DNA of 64,000 nucleotides, taken from positions 1-64,000 of the forward strand of contig NZ_BBMP01000025.1 in assembly GCF_000755245.1 (NCBI RefSeq), read 5' to 3'. This DNA is from Halococcus sediminicola (lineage in GTDB: Archaea > Halobacteriota > Halobacteria > Halobacteriales > Halococcaceae). The notes under the pieces are model-generated. The model was not told the origin of the DNA, ran no database searches, and worked only from the letters and a program-made list of their open reading frames with translations. Positions 18,343-26,985 of this stretch are shown in pieces (the stretch's first letter is position 1; the number at the start of each line of letters is the position of its first letter). Position numbers and translations under genes: made by a program.

Positions 18343-18903
18343 TTAGTCTCTCAAATACTTGTGACGGAGCCGGTTGAGGTACTGTTCATCCCACTGTTTC
18401 GTGTCGCCATAGTAACTCAGGGCAGCATCGACATACTCAGGAGGAATAATCCCTTGCGATGCAAACTTACAGAGCACGTGTGGCGTTGTAAACAGCGTAT
18501 TGCGGTCATCGAGTGCCAGACTAACGAACAGATAGTTCGTTGAGTTGAACTCATCGGTAATGAACAACGCCGCCTCAAGATCGTTCGCTAGCCAGATACC
18601 ATCTGATTCGCCTTGGTCAAGCCCATAGTCGAGTGGTTCGTCGATTTTGGCATCGACATCATGTGTCGTCAGGTGGTGAGACGCGTTCAACACCAGCTTA
18701 GCGGCCGCCGAGAGCAGATCATCACTCCCCGTCGCCATACTCAGTTCACCAACGACGCTCGCAGGCACATGAACGTTATAAGTGACGAGCAATGCTTTGA
18801 GCGGGTCGGCACCAGTGGGGGCCGCTGGTCTTCCATCGACAACTGGTGTTGCAAGGTTCAACAGGACATTGGTATCGACAACACTGATGGGTCTGTCAGC
18901 CAC
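18343..18903 (-). CDS. PIN-domain protein, probable toxin nuclease
   Basis: A 186-residue protein from GTG at 18903. The N-terminal 'SVVDTNVLLNLATPV' supplies the first acidic PIN residue; further acidic residues come from 'VVGELSMA', 'LDQGESDGIWLANDLEAALF' and 'ITDEFNS', fitting a metal-dependent RNase fold. It starts 2 bases after the stop of the upstream gene, which looks like a DNA-binding antitoxin, so the pair resembles VapBC. PIN toxins usually are about 130 residues; this one has about 50 extra C-terminal residues. RNA target unknown. Confidence 0.8.
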   Translation of the reverse strand: MADRPISVVDTNVLLNLATPVVDGRPAAPTGADPLKALLVTYNVHVPASVVGELSMATGSDDLLSAAAKLVLNASHHLTTHDVDAKIDEPLDYGLDQGESDGIWLANDLEAALFITDEFNSTNYLFVSLALDDRNTLFTTPHVLCKFASQGIIPPEYVDAALSYYGDTKQWDEQYLNRLRHKYLRD

Positions 18904-18905
18904 TG

Positions 18906-19307
18906 TTAGGCGCTTGACTCGACATCTTCGTTGTCGGCTGCCTCCTCAGACTGCCAGACAGGAACCTCGCCGTCGTAGAACTTTTCATCGGTGGGTAGTT
19001 CCGCTTTCAGCTGGGGTTCGGGTGGTTCCCTATCGATCGATGCTCGAAGGAGGTTCATTCGCATCGCTTCCTCCTGCCCGAGAACGGATTTCACGGTCTG
19101 AAAATCGATTCGCTCATCATAGTACGCGTCTCGAAGATGAGCTCGGAATCCTTCTTCGTTGATGAGTTCGTCGAGTTCGTCTTGGAGAGCATCGATAAGG
19201 AGTCGAGTGCGAGAGATGTCGAGCAACTCGGCGACATTGTCGGCCCGCTCGACGATCGAAGCAGGTGCGTTGAAATCAACCCGTGTTTTCTCTTCGGGCA
19301 TATTCAT
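18906..19307 (-). CDS. Ribbon-helix-helix-type antitoxin partner of the PIN protein
   Basis: A 133-residue acidic protein; a second in-frame ATG at 19301 would shorten it by two residues. The N-terminal part ('EKTRVDFNAPASIVERADNV' then 'AELLDISRTRLLIDAL') has the strand-helix-helix look of CopG/RHH DNA-binding domains; the C-terminal half is long and charged, as expected for a toxin-neutralising tail. It is the first gene of the pair and carries a palindrome over its start codon (19305-19325), suggesting self-repression by the toxin-antitoxin complex. Confidence 0.7.
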   Translation of the reverse strand: MNMPEEKTRVDFNAPASIVERADNVAELLDISRTRLLIDALQDELDELINEEGFRAHLRDAYYDERIDFQTVKSVLGQEEAMRMNLLRASIDREPPEPQLKAELPTDEKFYDGEVPVWQSEEAADNEDVESSA

Positions 19308-19325
19308 GTGTAAAGTCTACACATG
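19305..19325 (-). promoter_or_regulatory. Palindromic operator at the antitoxin start
   Basis: The sequence catgtgta-aagtc-tacacatg is a perfect 8-bp inverted repeat with a 5-base centre. It covers the start region of the antitoxin gene, where toxin-antitoxin complexes usually bind to repress their own operon. Confidence 0.6.
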
Positions 19326-19528
19326 GATAACTGTTCTCCCTCTATTGTCGATAGGAGAGAATTCTATGATGACCACTCCGCATCGAGCAGCGTCTGCTGG
19401 ACAACTTCTTCACCAACAGCGTTGATGAGCGCCTCGAAGCCCGCGCTCGCTCCGGTCACTCGCGTTCGCTACCAATCGTGAGACAGTGACGGACCCGTGG
19501 CTGGCAGGCGAAAGAGACGAACGAGGAG

Positions 19529-19795
19529 TTACAGAAAATATACACTCACCAACCCAAGGTACACACCAAGACTTGTTGCTACAGCTTGTCTCCCCGAACC
19601 GCCGAAAACCGACACCTCAACGAGCGTCAGCCCAACGAAAACGGAAAGCAGCCCATCGACTCCAAACGGTCGTCCGAACACTATAACCGTCGAGAACAAC
19701 ACCGTGACTCCGAGGAAACCAGCAACCAACCGCTGAGTGCGAGAGTTTTGCCAGAGTGCAGGCACTGCCGGCCTCAACAGCAACGGATCGTCCAT
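19529..19795 (-). CDS. Small hypothetical membrane protein
   Basis: An 88-residue protein with a short polar N-terminus and two to three hydrophobic segments ('LVAGFLGVTVLFSTVIVFG', 'GLLSVFVGLTLVEVSVFG', 'ATSLGVYLGLVSVYFL'). I recognise no family. It stands alone, with about 230 bases of non-coding DNA on each side. The good hydrophobic periodicity supports a real gene, but coding status is only moderately sure. Confidence 0.5.
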   Translation of the reverse strand: MDDPLLLRPAVPALWQNSRTQRLVAGFLGVTVLFSTVIVFGRPFGVDGLLSVFVGLTLVEVSVFGGSGRQAVATSLGVYLGLVSVYFL

Positions 19796-20031
19796 ACCTA
19801 TCTCTCACCAACCTCACCACATGAATACTTTTATGAAATGCTGGTATAAAGCCACACTGTGGGAAAATACGCCTCTAGATACCGAATTACAAAAGTAAAC
19901 GGCTGGAATTTTGTTTGTTTATATTCAATATGGAATCAGAATCTCATTACAGGAGGATTGCTCGCACAGCACAGTCACCGGTTTTCCAGATATGAGAGCG
20001 ACCGAGATCGCGACCCCACTTGAGCACTGGC

Positions 20032-20490
20032 TCAGGTGTCATCCGTAGCGACCGATTGTCCGGCGGGTCGTGAATTCGCAATATCCCTCCGTCCGCCTCG
20101 GCCCCGACGAACAAACGTGAGTGCAACGGCGAGTGCTGCGAGCGTATGGAAGGCGTACCCAACGACGATTAGCAGACCAGCTGGGCTTCCGGCCCCAACG
20201 ATTGTACCGAGGTAGATTCCGATCGGAACACCCCACTGGCCACCAAGGGCGGCGAGTGTCAGGAGGTCAACCCACCCTCGGAACACCTCGTCCAAGACTG
20301 TTCCATAGAATAGCACTGCGAGCGACCCACCAAGCAGGGGAAAGATGAGTTCACTCATCCATCCCGGCACGCTCTGTGCACCATCGAGAAGGATTGGATC
20401 TCGAAGTAATGCGATAGTGAGTTGGACAGCGAAGCTAGCGACTAACCCAACGAATCCGGAGGCTTTGAGTATGTATGTAAATCGGCTCAT
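20032..20490 (-). CDS. Hypothetical membrane protein, about four helices
   Basis: A 152-residue protein: 'YILKASGFVGLVASFAVQLT', 'ELIFPLLGGSLAVLFYGTVL', 'LLTLAALGGQWGVPIGIYLG' and 'LLIVVGYAFHTLAALAVALT' are likely membrane helices, followed by a short arginine-rich cytoplasmic tail. No known family recognised. It follows the Tat-exported protein gene on the same strand by 22 bases and is probably cotranscribed with it, so a role in the same envelope process is possible. Confidence 0.65.
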   Translation of the reverse strand: MSRFTYILKASGFVGLVASFAVQLTIALLRDPILLDGAQSVPGWMSELIFPLLGGSLAVLFYGTVLDEVFRGWVDLLTLAALGGQWGVPIGIYLGTIVGAGSPAGLLIVVGYAFHTLAALAVALTFVRRGRGGRRDIANSRPAGQSVATDDT

Positions 20491-20512
20491 GATAGTGTGG
20501 AAACCAAGTGGC

Positions 20513-21226
20513 TTAGACCGTCGTGGTGGTTTCGTCCGCCGAATCGGCGCCGGTTGCGGCGGCGTTCGAGGAGTCGATGGTTGCGGTCATGGTCCCATCG
20601 GGGTTCTCAACAGTGACATCGAAGCTGAGGGTAGCTGCTTCGGCGGAGACGTTTGTTCCGCCCATCGAGGTAACACCGCTCGCAGCAAGCGAGAGGCCCA
20701 CGGTCTGGGTTTCGGAAGCGCCCTGTGCGACCGAGGTCGGGAACGAGGAGCTCGAGATGGTGTTGCCCATAATGCTGGTTTCGGGGAACGTGACCGTAGT
20801 CGAGCCAGTGTAGTTTCCAGGACCGTCACCCTGAATCGACGCAACACCCGGAGATGCAAACGACCCACTGTCAGACGTGAGGTTCACATCGAGCGGTGTA
20901 TTGGCATCTCCATTCACATCCGCGCTGACAGCTAGATCTAGCGCATCGACACCACCACCGAAGTTGTCCCAGTTGAGCGTGACAACGGGGGCGATCATGA
21001 CGTCGATGACCTCACCGGCGTTGGTGGTGACGGTGACGTTCCCATCCTCGCCTGCTTCATAGGTGCTGGCGGCGAGGGCGGGCTGGGTCCCGTACCAGAG
21101 GCCCATGCCGGCGAGCGCGCCTGCGCCAATGACACCGGCGGCTCCTTTCATGACGCCGCGGCGGCTGAAGAAGGTGGTTGGTTCGGTAGTGGTGCTGCTG
21201 GATTGGGTGTCTGCGTTGTCTGCCAT
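20513..21226 (-). CDS. Tat-exported hypothetical surface protein
   Basis: From ATG at 21226 the protein has 237 residues. The N-terminus carries a twin-arginine signal ('FFSRRGVMKGAAGVIGAGAL') with a hydrophobic core ending 'ATQPALA-AS'-like at the cleavage region. The mature part is rich in Thr, Ser, Asp and beta-prone stretches ('VTVTTNAGEVIDVMIAPVVT'), as in cell-surface beta-sandwich proteins, and ends in a threonine run. No enzyme motif is seen. A clear TATA box lies about 100 bases upstream, implying a leader. Function unknown. Confidence 0.75.
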   Translation of the reverse strand: MADNADTQSSSTTTEPTTFFSRRGVMKGAAGVIGAGALAGMGLWYGTQPALAASTYEAGEDGNVTVTTNAGEVIDVMIAPVVTLNWDNFGGGVDALDLAVSADVNGDANTPLDVNLTSDSGSFASPGVASIQGDGPGNYTGSTTVTFPETSIMGNTISSSSFPTSVAQGASETQTVGLSLAASGVTSMGGTNVSAEAATLSFDVTVENPDGTMTATIDSSNAAATGADSADETTTTV

Positions 21227-21594
21227 TGTCGATTTTCCTTGCACAGGCTTCATTCCCATGCGAAACCAAATGAATCCCAAGTTGTGTTAAGGCTGATTTG
21301 GTTATTACAATAGCCGTTCCGGAAGTATATATAATTATCTCTGTCCCCTGTGTTGACATAGCACTCTTTAGGGTTAGTATAATCTGTGATGATAGAAGAA
21401 TACATTGTGCTTGATTCGGAATGAGCATGAGCTGACATCAGACGATATCGTTCTCAGGAGAGAGGTACAAAACCTGTGGACGCCGGATCGACAGCGAGCG
21501 CAACGGTTGTTGTGCATTACTCTCTGAAATCGTCCATCACGATCCAGAACATAAGCAACACCCGCAAGTTGCTCCAGTGCTCTACTCTTACACG
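21227..21594. promoter_or_regulatory. Divergent intergenic region with TATA box at 21325-21336
   Basis: This AT-rich region separates the leftward Tat-protein gene from the rightward zinc-finger gene. The stretch 'agtatatataat' at 21325-21336 is a strong TATA-type element about 100 bases from the Tat-protein start. A clear promoter for the rightward small gene was not identified. Confidence 0.45.
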
Positions 21595-21723
21595 ATGACC
21601 GTCTACCAGCGCTGTCCATTTTGTCATCGAACATTCGAAATCGGCTCTACAGGCTACAAGCCACTAAAGAAGCATATCAGACACAAACACAGCGAGAAAA
21701 AACAGAAAATCCCCCTTGCGTGA
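21595..21723 (+). CDS. Very small C2H2-type zinc-finger protein (42 residues)
   Basis: The frame ATG 21595 to TGA 21723 encodes 42 residues. 'CPFCHRTFEI' supplies a Cys-x2-Cys pair and 'LKKHIRHKH' the His-x3-His pair, with 19 residues between, a C2H2-like finger; the tail is basic (SEKKQK). Haloarchaea encode many such one-finger proteins, several of which are regulators, but their targets are mostly unknown. It stands alone upstream of the convergent tbsP-like gene. The tight metal-binding pattern in so short a frame is the main evidence. Confidence 0.7.
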   Translation: MTVYQRCPFCHRTFEIGSTGYKPLKKHIRHKHSEKKQKIPLA

Positions 21724-21960
21724 TATGTCCTGTATCCTCAACCCACATCAAGCAACACGAAGACGGACGAGAGCCCGAATGGGGAACAGCCACCGCGACA
21801 GCACCACCGAGGAATCCCGGCCCGAAGGGCCAGCCAAAGCCTGACCACGTACCCACGGAAGCCCTCACTGTCACGTCCTGCTCGCGCACAACGCGCTCTG
21901 TGGGCTTTCGTCGATAGAAATGAGAGAGCTACCCTCGAAGAGCCACTCGATACATACCCG

Positions 21961-22791
21961 TTAGGCCGGAACCGCCGAAGGTAGCTCCCGCACCACACTC
22001 GGCAACTCGTCGATATCCGCTTCACGCAGCCGATCATCGCCCACCAGCAAGCGCAACCGTGGCCGCCCAACGTCGATCGGCACTTTCTCGGTCTCAATCA
22101 ACCCTCGCTCTTCGAGGCGGGTTTTCGTCCGCGAAAACGTCGCCTTGCTCGCCACGCCGGTGTCCTCGCCCCATTTCGAAATGTCGTACAACATCTTCTC
22201 ATGTCTGGCTGCCACGAGTAAACTCACCCCTACCTCGTCCAGAACGGTCTCATCGCGCGTACTCCCGAGCGAGTCCAGTACCACCCGGAAGTCCGATTCG
22301 ACCTCTGAGCCGAACTCCTCGCCAAGCGACTGCTCGACACGCGAGCGCGCTGGCGTCCGCAAATCGAACTCCTCGCTGCTCTCCCACGCGCTGTACCAGC
22401 GCTCGCGGGCCGCCTCGACGAACTCCGCATCGTCAGTCCCGAGTGCACCGACGAGTCCTTCCGATGTGACAACCGATACCACCGTCTCGTCGGTCACTAA
22501 CAGCGTATTCTCTAACTCCTCTGTGGCGGCCCGTATTTCGAGCATCTCTGCTTCGATCAACTCCGCTGCCGTGCTCGCCAGCACGAAATCCTCCCGGAGC
22601 CATTTCAGCACGTCTTCTCTAACGAGCAAGCGTACTTCCGGTGACTCTTCACTCTCGGAGAGTACCTCGACGAGCCCACTCGTTGCCTGTTCGCTGAAGT
22701 TGACCGCGAGAATCTCCCCAACCTCTCCATCGAGAAGGGCGCGAAGACTCTTACTAACGGACGTCTCTATGCTGTGTGATGCTGTGGTCAT
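21961..22791 (-). CDS. TbsP-like transcriptional regulator (DUF5821), copy 1
   Basis: A 276-residue haloarchaeal regulator. The N-terminal two thirds are the DUF5821 domain ('EILAVNFSEQATSGLVEVLS', 'LLVREDVLKWLREDFVLAST'); the C-terminal part is a winged helix ('KWGEDTGVASKATFSRTKTR' then 'LEERGLIETEKVPIDVGRPR'). TbsP was described in Haloferax as acting together with TrmB in sugar metabolism regulation. A paralogue of identical length lies 2.1 kb to the right; the two share a conserved 30-base stretch just upstream of the ATG. Which one keeps the ancestral role cannot be told. Confidence 0.88.
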   Translation of the reverse strand: MTTASHSIETSVSKSLRALLDGEVGEILAVNFSEQATSGLVEVLSESEESPEVRLLVREDVLKWLREDFVLASTAAELIEAEMLEIRAATEELENTLLVTDETVVSVVTSEGLVGALGTDDAEFVEAARERWYSAWESSEEFDLRTPARSRVEQSLGEEFGSEVESDFRVVLDSLGSTRDETVLDEVGVSLLVAARHEKMLYDISKWGEDTGVASKATFSRTKTRLEERGLIETEKVPIDVGRPRLRLLVGDDRLREADIDELPSVVRELPSAVPA

Positions 22792-22976
22792 ACAGTATCA
22801 GTAAGCGGTGAAGCTATATCCCCATTGTGCCATTATCTTAGCTCACTCGACCATGCATCAATAGGATGGAGGTTCACACGCGACGGGTTCGGGATTCGCT
22901 CCCTTCGCCAGCAATCTATCACAAAAAACTCAATCGAGCCTCACGAGTGGCCAGCCCAGCCGCTGCTGCTGAACAT

Positions 22977-23023
22977 CCTTATGTAACTCTTCGTGGGCAG
23001 TAGATGGCGATTGTTACACAAGG
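22977..23023. repeat. Inverted repeat with CCTTRTGTAAC / GTTACACAAGG arms
   Basis: Arm 22977-22987 (ccttatgtaac) and arm 23013-23023 (gttacacaagg) pair with one mismatch across 25 bases. The same arrangement recurs at 28782-28829 and a single arm at 23419-23429. It lies just beyond the stop of the DUF6788 gene. Confidence 0.6.
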
Positions 23024-23036
23024 CGCGCTGGCTCGC

Positions 23037-23405
23037 TCACGGTTTTCCGAGGTACTCCGAAGTGAGCGTCCCGCCCTCGCGATAATATCGGTAGAGGTAC
23101 GGCCCGTGCTTTTCGCCGTCGGTCATGCACGCACACGACTCGTCGCCACAGGTCACCATCTCCTCGACCACTGTTCCCTGCCCGTGGGTAGATTCGTCGA
23201 CTGGCTCGGCTGCTTCAGGAAGATCGTCCTCGTCGACCGGCCGCTCTCTCCACGCGAGCAACTCCTCGATGTACTCGCGGGTCTCTGCAAGCGTCTCGCT
23301 GTCCTGTTTAGGCAGGCCTTCGGCGAGGTATTTCGGCAACCGCCCCGGCGGATCTGGTGGGTCCGGTTCGATCGTGGTTGCCTTATGTAGAATTCGAGGG
23401 CACAT
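23037..23405 (-). CDS. DUF6788-type hypothetical protein
   Basis: A 122-residue protein. The centre 'GRLPKYLAEGLPKQDSETLA' and the C-terminal motif 'VTCGDESCACMTDGEKHGPY' with 'LYRYYREGGTLTSEYLGK' match a small conserved family of unknown function (DUF6788) that is widespread in haloarchaea and bacteria. The three cysteines suggest metal binding. The gene is bracketed by copies of a GTTACAYAAGG motif (downstream pair 22977-23023, upstream arm 23419-23429), which suggests it may belong to a small mobile or site-specifically regulated unit. The true start could lie a few codons inside. Confidence 0.7.
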   Translation of the reverse strand: MCPRILHKATTIEPDPPDPPGRLPKYLAEGLPKQDSETLAETREYIEELLAWRERPVDEDDLPEAAEPVDESTHGQGTVVEEMVTCGDESCACMTDGEKHGPYLYRYYREGGTLTSEYLGKP

Positions 23406-23418
23406 GAAGCCATCGGGT

Positions 23419-23429
23419 GTTACATAAGG
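23419..23429. repeat. Single GTTACATAAGG arm upstream of DUF6788
   Basis: This 11-base motif lies 14 bases upstream of the DUF6788 start codon and matches the arms of the inverted repeats at 22977-23023 and 28782-28829. It may be an operator or one end of a repeat unit. Confidence 0.45.
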
Positions 23430-23593
23430 TCAAATCCTAACGCCCTGCAAGGAGAGATCACCACCAGAACACAACCGTCCGTAGTCGCCGTCTCAACCGC
23501 TTTCCACCTGCGTCTCGAACGAACTCGCCAGCGAGAACGAATTAATGGCTTCCAGTATATTTATCAGACAGTTGTGAGAGAAATTACGGTACG

Positions 23594-24259
23594 ATGAGCA
23601 TGTCGAATGTCTCCGAGGAAGAGATGGAAAGCGCTCGTTCACCAGGAGTGATTGAGGTTCTCAAAGAAGGGGCGTCAATTGCGACAAACGTCCCGATCCT
23701 GTTTGGTCTCTACGTTATTGCGGCTATAGCAACCGTCTTCTCAAGCAGTCTCAGCGGATTCGTCTCGATAATCGTCACCGCGATCGGGACGCTAGTCGCC
23801 TACAAAGGGATGGGGAAAAACATCGATACGGAGGGGTCGCGGGTCATCTTGATCGTGTACACGTTTCTCGCATCGTTGGTTGCGGGTATTATCGGTGGAT
23901 TCGCGACGCTTCTGTTAGTGATACCGGGTATCTACGTTACATTGCGATTCCAGTTCACGACGGCGGCTGTGATGCTCGATGAGCGGGGTCCGAGCAGCGG
24001 TCTCCAGCAAAGCTGGGCGATCAGTAGTGGGAATGTCTGGACGATTTTCGGTATCGCTGCGGTGTTTTTCGGTATCTCGCTGGTCTTTTCGGGTGGCTCG
24101 ATTCTCGCGACAGGGGGTATTCCGATGGGAACGACTACAGAGGTGGTCGAGAGCCTTTCCAACCAGATTGTCTATGGGAGCGCTGTTCAGTCAGTCCTGC
24201 TCGGGCCGGTACAGCTTTGCTGTACGGTCTATATGTATGAAGCCTTCCGAGCAAAGTAA
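23594..24259 (+). CDS. Polytopic membrane protein of the DUF7847/YciC-like type
   Basis: A 221-residue protein with five to six membrane helices, including 'ILFGLYVIAAIATVFSSSLS', 'LIVYTFLASLVAGIIGGFAT' and a Gly/Ser-rich last third. The stretch 'LRFQFTTAAVMLDERGPSSG' followed by 'LQQSWAIS' resembles the signature of YciC-like or DUF7847 membrane proteins, which have no settled function. The frame is in a monocistronic setting with an AT-rich upstream region (23540-23590). Confidence 0.7.
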   Translation: MSMSNVSEEEMESARSPGVIEVLKEGASIATNVPILFGLYVIAAIATVFSSSLSGFVSIIVTAIGTLVAYKGMGKNIDTEGSRVILIVYTFLASLVAGIIGGFATLLLVIPGIYVTLRFQFTTAAVMLDERGPSSGLQQSWAISSGNVWTIFGIAAVFFGISLVFSGGSILATGGIPMGTTTEVVESLSNQIVYGSAVQSVLLGPVQLCCTVYMYEAFRAK

Positions 24260-24522
24260 GTCGAAAACCAGCTCTTCGAAGAATCCGATGAGCTTCGAAA
24301 CCTGCTCTCGCTGTACTCAATTCCATTGAATCGTTGAACCTATTCACGTATTGCGTCCGTGAATATCTGATAGCTGTAATCAGCCCCTGACATCACATCT
24401 TCCGTCATCATTCCACTCAGGAATTGGTGTTGATTCCAGCCGCAGTCATGCGATTCGTCTCTTAGCTAACGACAGATGGCTTTATGCTACCGTATCGAAA
24501 GCAAGCAAAATCAGTCAGCGTG

Positions 24523-24684
24523 CTATCCGCGACTCAGGACATTCGCACTCCCACACTCCGGACACTGTGTCATCGTTCCGAGCGGCGGAGCCTCCACGTG
24601 GTCCCACTCGTCGCTACCAGGGGCTGCTTCGAATCTACACTCCAGACACCGCGACGGCAACACTGTCGAGTCACGCTGACTCAT
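24523..24684 (-). CDS. Small zinc-ribbon protein (53 residues)
   Basis: From ATG at 24684 the protein is 53 residues with two Cys pairs: 'RCLECRFEAA' and 'TQCPECGSANVLSRG', separated by an acidic loop. This four-cysteine ribbon is typical of the many tiny haloarchaeal zinc proteins. Upstream in-frame extension to 24747 has an unlikely basic composition and was rejected. No partner is evident; function unknown. Confidence 0.7.
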   Translation of the reverse strand: MSQRDSTVLPSRCLECRFEAAPGSDEWDHVEAPPLGTMTQCPECGSANVLSRG

Positions 24685-24844
24685 ATCGATTCCCTGGTTG
24701 TGGGAGCGACTCCAACGCTTCGATTTCCGACTCTGCATCGTCATCAACCCGGATGAGTCCTCCTATCATACTGACAGCCACCACGCCATACTCTGTAAAA
24801 GTTGCTCCCACCCCTCAGAATGATCGTTCGACCCGCTCCGTTGG

Positions 24845-25675
24845 TTAAGCCGGAACCGCCGACAACAACTCACGAGCGACGCTTGCTAACTCCTCAGCAT
24901 CCGCCTCGCGCAGGCGCTCATCGCCCAGCAGTAGACGCAAGCGCGGACGTCCGACCTCAATCGGTACCTTCTCCGTCTCGATCAACCCCTGCTCTTCGAG
25001 GCGGGTCTTCGTTCGTGAGAACGTCGCCCTACTCGCGACGCCAATATCCTCACCCCACTGAGAAATATCGTACAGTAACTGGTTGTGTTTCGCTGCCACC
25101 AGCAGGCTCACGTCGACCTCATCCAGTTCATCGTCGTCCATCTCCCCAACTGACTCCAGCACAGTCCGAAACTCCGACACCATCTCCGAGCTGAATTCCT
25201 CGCCGAGCGAGTCCAAGACGCGCGTGTACGCCGGCGTTCGCAGAGCGAACTCCTCACCGCCCTCCCAGAGGTCGTTCCGGTGGTTACGAGCCGTCCCAAC
25301 GAATTCCTCGTCGTCGGTCACAAGCGCGGCACTATGCTCGTCATCCGGCGTCAGAAGCGAGATAACTCTCTCCCCAGTCACCACTACCGCGCCATCTAAC
25401 CGATCGGTGGCCGCCCGTACTTCCAGGATATCCGATTCGAGCAATTCCGCCGCTGTACTCGCCAGTTCGAAATCATCGCGCACCCATTTCAGCACGTCTT
25501 CCTCGACGAGCAGGCGCGCTTTCGGCGGGTCGTCGCTCTCGGCGAGTATCTCGACGAGCTCGCGCGTCGAATCTTCGTCGAGATCGACAGCAATGATCTC
25601 TCCACTCTCCTCGGCAAGGATCGTCCGGAGGTTCTTGTCAACCGATGTTCTCACTTGGCTCGATCTAATTGTCAT
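24845..25675 (-). CDS. TbsP-like transcriptional regulator (DUF5821), copy 2
   Basis: A 276-residue paralogue of the protein at 21961, same length and domain order: DUF5821 domain ('EIIAVDLDEDSTRELVEILA', 'VEEDVLKWVRDDFELASTAA') then winged helix ('QWGEDIGVASRATFSRTKTR'). The recognition helix is nearly identical between the copies, so both should bind similar DNA. The N-terminal domains differ more and may sense different partners. The bases just upstream of the ATG are conserved with copy 1, suggesting shared autoregulation. Confidence 0.88.
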   Translation of the reverse strand: MTIRSSQVRTSVDKNLRTILAEESGEIIAVDLDEDSTRELVEILAESDDPPKARLLVEEDVLKWVRDDFELASTAAELLESDILEVRAATDRLDGAVVVTGERVISLLTPDDEHSAALVTDDEEFVGTARNHRNDLWEGGEEFALRTPAYTRVLDSLGEEFSSEMVSEFRTVLESVGEMDDDELDEVDVSLLVAAKHNQLLYDISQWGEDIGVASRATFSRTKTRLEEQGLIETEKVPIEVGRPRLRLLLGDERLREADAEELASVARELLSAVPA

Positions 25676-25852
25676 AGAGTATCGGTAGCCGTTGAAGCTA
25701 CATCCACCTTTTGGCTATATTAATGAAAATCTACGAGAATGAATATGGTAGAGAATCTCAAACGCCTGTTTTCGAACGAACGCTTCTCAAGGGAAATCAG
25801 CAGCGCACAATAGCTGAACCAACTGACGAGATAGGGAATCCATGCTCTCTTC

Positions 25853-26869
25853 TCAGCCTTGCTCTGGCTGTGTCTCGAACGAACTCGCCGGCGAGAACTC
25901 GGTCAGCTCCTCGATCTCCTGCTCTAAGCGCTCGACTTCCTGCCGGAGGACATCCGCCTCGGGATCATCGCTGACCGCCAGCCGATCTTTCAACCCCTGT
26001 AAGCGCGTCTCTTTGCGCTGTTCATCCACCTCAGCCTTGCGCACGTACTCGCTCTCGCTCACGTCGTACACCGCTGATTCGGACACTGGGACGACATCCA
26101 GCGCTTCCTCGACCTTGCTCCGATCGACACCGAGCAGTTGCTCGCGGCCGATGCCAGTCTTCGCGAACGCCTCGAGCACTTCCTCGTCGTCCTTGAGCGA
26201 GCGGTTCCGCCGTGTCGTTCGCTGGACCGATCCATACTGACCGTGCAGCGGCCGGTCGTGTCCGACACGCTCTAACAGAACATCGGTTACATCCTTGCGC
26301 AGGTCGTTGGCGTTGCGCTGGACATCCGAGAGTAGCGTGTAGAGGTTGACCAACACGGGCGTCTCGACATCGCTGAGAGCACTCATATCTTCGCGTTCGA
26401 GTGCATCGATCAACAGCAGCATGTCCGAGTAGACATCGATCTCGGGCACCTCGCGGGAACTATCCTGTTGATCGTCTGTACCCGCAGTCGTCGACAGGTG
26501 GGGTTCATCATCCAACACCGCGCTCTCGTCAGCCTCGTCAAGCTCGGTTAACGTGTTCTCGCGTTCGTCGAGTACGTAGCGTGGATGGAGTGCGAGCACT
26601 GCGGCATACGGCTCGGCTTTCGGCGGGAGGCGTTCGAGGTCGTAGCCCTCGCTCGCGTCGCGTGTGTGCTCGACGAGCGCTTCGAACTGCTCACGCTGGA
26701 GAGGTTGTGATTCGCCCGAATCGACGTCCTCGATAATGATGCGCTGGTCCTGGACACCGGTCACTCGGAATCGTTTCGACGCCAACGGCGTGATGAGCGT
26801 CGCCTCTGCAGGGAGTTCCTCGCAACGCTCGATCAACGTTCCCCACGTCGCGCCGAACGGAATCGTCAT
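25853..26869 (-). CDS. Hypothetical protein with C-terminal coiled coil
   Basis: From ATG at 26869 the product has 338 residues. A compact N-terminal domain (1 to about 110, 'PFGATWGTLIERCEELPAEA') is followed by an acidic linker and a helical C-terminal half with a charged coiled coil ('RQEVERLEQEIEELTEF'). I do not recognise the family. Basic patches ('VQRTTRRNRSLKDDEE') sit in the middle. It lies directly upstream of, and on the same strand as, TbsP copy 2 but with a 177-base gap, so cotranscription is uncertain. Confidence 0.7.
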   Translation of the reverse strand: MTIPFGATWGTLIERCEELPAEATLITPLASKRFRVTGVQDQRIIIEDVDSGESQPLQREQFEALVEHTRDASEGYDLERLPPKAEPYAAVLALHPRYVLDERENTLTELDEADESAVLDDEPHLSTTAGTDDQQDSSREVPEIDVYSDMLLLIDALEREDMSALSDVETPVLVNLYTLLSDVQRNANDLRKDVTDVLLERVGHDRPLHGQYGSVQRTTRRNRSLKDDEEVLEAFAKTGIGREQLLGVDRSKVEEALDVVPVSESAVYDVSESEYVRKAEVDEQRKETRLQGLKDRLAVSDDPEADVLRQEVERLEQEIEELTEFSPASSFETQPEQG

Positions 26870-26985
26870 GCCACTACTCAGAGAGGCGCTATCTAAAGAG
26901 CCGTGGGCCACACACCCGATTCCGAGTGTAAGTCCAGCGCTTCGAACGATCTGCCGCACGACGAGAGCAAATTATCAATGGCCGC

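Noticed and set aside
19364-19456. Minus-strand tail reading TGASAGFEALINAVGEEVVQ and onwards to TAG
   Set aside because: Looks protein-like but has only about 30 codons and no recognisable family, so it is not annotated as a gene.
22861-22910. tRNA-like 'ggttcgggattc' stretch
   Set aside because: No acceptor stem or anticodon arm can be folded around it.
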